From Hyphomicrobiaceae bacterium (GTDB lineage Bacteria; Pseudomonadota; Alphaproteobacteria; Rhizobiales; Hyphomicrobiaceae): a stretch of DNA of 64,000 nucleotides. The position numbers and the translations under genes were made by a program. Positions 61,775 to 64,000 of the stretch are shown here, in pieces; position 1 is the stretch's first letter; every line of letters starts with the position of its first letter. A model generated the notes under the pieces. It did no database searches. It saw nothing but the letters and a program-made list of their open reading frames with translations, and was not told the origin of the DNA. Location: positions 62,001 through 126,000 of the forward strand of contig JAHDXT010000003.1 in the NCBI GenBank assembly GCA_023384095.1. The letters are read 5' to 3'.

Positions 61775-63016
61775 ATGGCGGGATCGGTGGATTACTCAGC
61801 TAGGTTCCAAAGCGCCTTGGCGGCGATCCGCGCCGAGGGACGCTACCGCGTCTTCGCCGACCTGAGGCGCACGTGCGGCGCCTTCCCGGCGGCGGAGCAT
61901 TACGCTTCCGGCTCCAAGCGGCCCATCACCGTCTGGTGCTCGAACGACTATCTCGGCATGGGCCAGCACCCGCTCGTGCTCGCCGCCATGCACGAGGCGC
62001 TGGACAAGGCCGGCGCCGGCTCGGGCGGAACCCGCAACATCTCCGGCACCACGCACTATCATGTCGAGCTCGAAGCCGAGCTCGCCGAGCTGCACGGCAA
62101 GGAGGCCGCGCTGCTCTTCACGTCAGCCTACATCGCCAACGACGCGACGCTGTCGACGCTGGTCCGCCTGCTGCCCGGCGCCGCGATCTTCTCCGACGAG
62201 AAGAACCACGCCTCGATGATCGCGGGGATCAGGCACGGCGGCGGGCCGAAGCGGATCTGGCGCCACAACGACCTCGCCGATCTCGAGGCCCACCTCAGCG
62301 CGTTCGACCGCGAGACGCCGAAGATCATCGCCTTCGAGTCCGTGTATTCCATGGACGGCACGATCGCGCCGATCGAGGGCATCTGCGATCTCGCCGAGCG
62401 CTACGGGGCGCTCACCTACCTCGACGAGGTGCATGCAGTCGGCATGTACGGCCCGCGCGGCGGCGGCATCGGCGAGCGCGACGGCATGCTGGCCAGGGTC
62501 GATATCGTCAACGGCACGCTCGCCAAGGGCTTCGGCGTCATGGGCGGCTACATCGCCGCGAGCCGCGCCTGTTGCGACGCCATCCGCAGCTATGCGCCGG
62601 GCTTCATATTCACCACGTCGCTGGCGCCTGCGGTGGTGGCCGGCGCGCTCGCCAGCGTGCGCCACCTGAAGGCCAGCTCCGTCGAACGCGCGCTCCATCA
62701 GGAGCGGGCGCGCACGTTGAAGCGGCGCCTGGCCGCGGCCGGGCTGCCGGTGATGGACAACCAGAGCCACATCGTGCCCGTCATGGTCGGCGACCCGGTG
62801 CTGTGCAAGGAGCTGACGGACGCGCTGCTCAGCCGCTTCGGCATCTACGTCCAGCCGATCAACTACCCCACGGTGCCGCGCGGCACGGAGCGCCTGCGGC
62901 TGACGCCGACGCCGCAGCACGCCGACGGCGACATCGATCATCTCGTCTCCGCGCTGCTCGAGCTGTGGAGCGATTTCGGGTTGTCGGCTGGCGCGGGCCA
63001 GGTCGCGGCCGAGTGA
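61775..63016 (+). CDS. hemA: 5-aminolevulinate synthase
   Basis: A 413-residue PLP enzyme of the alpha-oxoamine synthase family. [15 protein letters not shown] at the start, [46 protein letters not shown] and the PLP lysine in [13 protein letters not shown] are diagnostic. It condenses glycine and succinyl-CoA, the C4 route to heme, vitamin B12 and other tetrapyrroles, used by alphaproteobacteria. ATG 61775 is chosen; GTG 61787 and TTG 61766 are possible. glyA, which makes glycine, follows 154 nt downstream. Confidence 0.95.
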   Translation: MAGSVDYSARFQSALAAIRAEGRYRVFADLRRTCGAFPAAEHYASGSKRPITVWCSNDYLGMGQHPLVLAAMHEALDKAGAGSGGTRNISGTTHYHVELEAELAELHGKEAALLFTSAYIANDATLSTLVRLLPGAAIFSDEKNHASMIAGIRHGGGPKRIWRHNDLADLEAHLSAFDRETPKIIAFESVYSMDGTIAPIEGICDLAERYGALTYLDEVHAVGMYGPRGGGIGERDGMLARVDIVNGTLAKGFGVMGGYIAASRACCDAIRSYAPGFIFTTSLAPAVVAGALASVRHLKASSVERALHQERARTLKRRLAAAGLPVMDNQSHIVPVMVGDPVLCKELTDALLSRFGIYVQPINYPTVPRGTERLRLTPTPQHADGDIDHLVSALLELWSDFGLSAGAGQVAAE

Positions 63017-63170
63017 AAGCTGCCGCCTGACGGGGCAGACCCGCGCCATCCGGTCCCAAGCCCGGCCGTCGCCATTGTTGAGGCGCGACGGGCTGTGATA
63101 TGCCACGCGCGCCGACCAGGTGCTGCAGGCGATTTCAATCCTATCTCCCGATCCGTGAGCGAGGACGAGC

Positions 63171-64000
63171 ATGACCACCGCCAACCCCGCGCAATCGAGT
63201 GTGCCGACGGGATTCTTCACCGAGTCGCTCGCCGAGCGCGATCCCGAGCTGTTCGGGGCAGTGGCGGCCGAGCTTGCACGCCAGCAGGACGAGATCGAGC
63301 TGATCGCCTCGGAGAACATCGTGTCCCGGGCCGTGCTGGAGGCCGCCGGCTCGGTGCTGACGAACAAGTACGCCGAGGGCTATCCCGGCCGGCGCTACTA
63401 CGGCGGCTGCCAGCATGTCGACGTCGCCGAGGAGCTGGCGATCTCGCGGGCAAAGCGGCTGTTCGACTGCGCCTTCGCCAACGTGCAGCCGCACTCCGGC
63501 AGCCAGGCCAACCAGGGCGTGCTGATGGCGCTCGCGAAGCCCGGCGACACCATCCTCGGCCTGTCGCTGGCGGCCGGCGGCCACCTCACGCACGGGTCGC
63601 CCGTCAACATGTCGGGCAAGTGGTTCAATGCCGTCCACTACGGCGTCCGCCGCCAGGATCACCGCATCGACCATGACGAGGTGCGCGCGCTCGCCAGGGA
63701 GCACCGGCCGCGCATCATCATCGCCGGCGGCTCGGCCTACCCGCGCATCATCGATTTCGCTGCGTTTCGCCGCATCGCCGACGAGACCGGGGCCTTCCTG
63801 ATGGTCGACATGGCGCATTTCGCGGGCCTCGTGGCCGGCGGCGTGCATCCGAGCCCGCTTCCCCACGCGCACGTCGTGACCACGACCACGCACAAGACGC
63901 TGCGCGGCCCGCGCGGCGGCATGGTCCTGACCAACGATCCGGAGATCGCGAGGAAGATCAACTCGGCCATCTTTCCGGGTCTGCAGGGCGGCCCGCTGAT
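63171..64000 (+). CDS. glyA: Serine hydroxymethyltransferase, 5' part only
   Basis: The first 276 residues of GlyA, cut by the right edge. [38 protein letters not shown] is the classic N-terminus, and the PLP lysine is in [14 protein letters not shown]. It converts serine and tetrahydrofolate to glycine and methylene-THF, so it connects with hemA (glycine) and with the one-carbon genes at 36-46 kb. GAGGACGAG precedes ATG 63171. The last third of the enzyme is outside the window. Confidence 0.95.
   Translation, partial: MTTANPAQSSVPTGFFTESLAERDPELFGAVAAELARQQDEIELIASENIVSRAVLEAAGSVLTNKYAEGYPGRRYYGGCQHVDVAEELAISRAKRLFDCAFANVQPHSGSQANQGVLMALAKPGDTILGLSLAAGGHLTHGSPVNMSGKWFNAVHYGVRRQDHRIDHDEVRALAREHRPRIIIAGGSAYPRIIDFAAFRRIADETGAFLMVDMAHFAGLVAGGVHPSPLPHAHVVTTTTHKTLRGPRGGMVLTNDPEIARKINSAIFPGLQGGPL

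Overview
The window is GC-rich chromosomal DNA from an alphaproteobacterium, most likely of the order Hyphomicrobiales (Rhizobiales). The evidence is a C4-pathway 5-aminolevulinate synthase (hemA), an ldtR-ldtP pair, bpt, an NDUFS4-like complex I subunit, an extensin-like protein, an FDH3-type formate dehydrogenase and tightly overlapping high-GC operons. I could not assign a genus. Most long antisense ORFs in the track are GC-driven shadows and are left out. No CRISPR array, rRNA, integrase or complete mobile element was seen. There is one tRNA, Arg(TCT).

Layout. (1) 1-14.7 kb: the 5' end of moaA (minus), then a formate dehydrogenase locus: TorD-type chaperone, small Tat protein, Fdh3A, Fdh3B, small lipoprotein, cytochrome b subunit Fdh3C, a WD40-cytochrome c fusion, a 41-residue membrane peptide, DUF6494, a biotin/lipoate-ligase-like protein, DUF6505 and DUF6352. 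A polyferredoxin lies on the minus strand, followed by DUF3305 and a DUF3306-GNAT fusion. (2) 15-22.9 kb: a glyoxalase-like protein, then an operon of crotonase, CoA-transferase, TRAP transporter (P, Q, M) and acyl-CoA dehydrogenase, which looks like import and CoA-dependent breakdown of an organic acid. (3) 22.9-30.8 kb: tRNA-Arg, the complex I subunit, a second acyl-CoA type cluster (crotonase, DHDPS-like aldolase, CaiB/BaiF transferase, MaoC, SDR), a YbaN-family membrane protein and an ABC-2 exporter. (4) 31-36.1 kb: a five-function peptide/opine-type ABC importer in four genes. (5) 36.1-46.6 kb: a corrinoid methyltransferase locus.

The corrinoid locus is the most interesting part. It holds a pyrrolysine-free MttB/MtgB-type methyltransferase, a corrinoid protein, a methyl-THF:corrinoid methyltransferase, a RACo-type activator, MetF plus a MetV-like protein, DUF1638 and a dimethylglycine-dehydrogenase-like flavoprotein. 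Together these could demethylate a quaternary amine such as glycine betaine, pass the methyl to tetrahydrofolate and oxidise it. The formate dehydrogenase at the left end and serine hydroxymethyltransferase at the right end could use the resulting one-carbon units. That link is inference.

(6) 46.6-64 kb: housekeeping genes (bpt, hemB, ldtR, ldtP, hemA, glyA) interspersed with accessory and decaying genes. These include an orphan LivH-like permease with a lipoprotein-like N-terminus, extensin-like protein, HIBCH-like hydrolase, SDR, a LysR regulator beside a frameshifted wrbA and a truncated glyoxalase gene, an acetoin reductase, a methyltransferase, an IS110 remnant that abuts a truncated membrane-protein gene, and a formylglycine-generating enzyme. 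glyA runs off the right edge.
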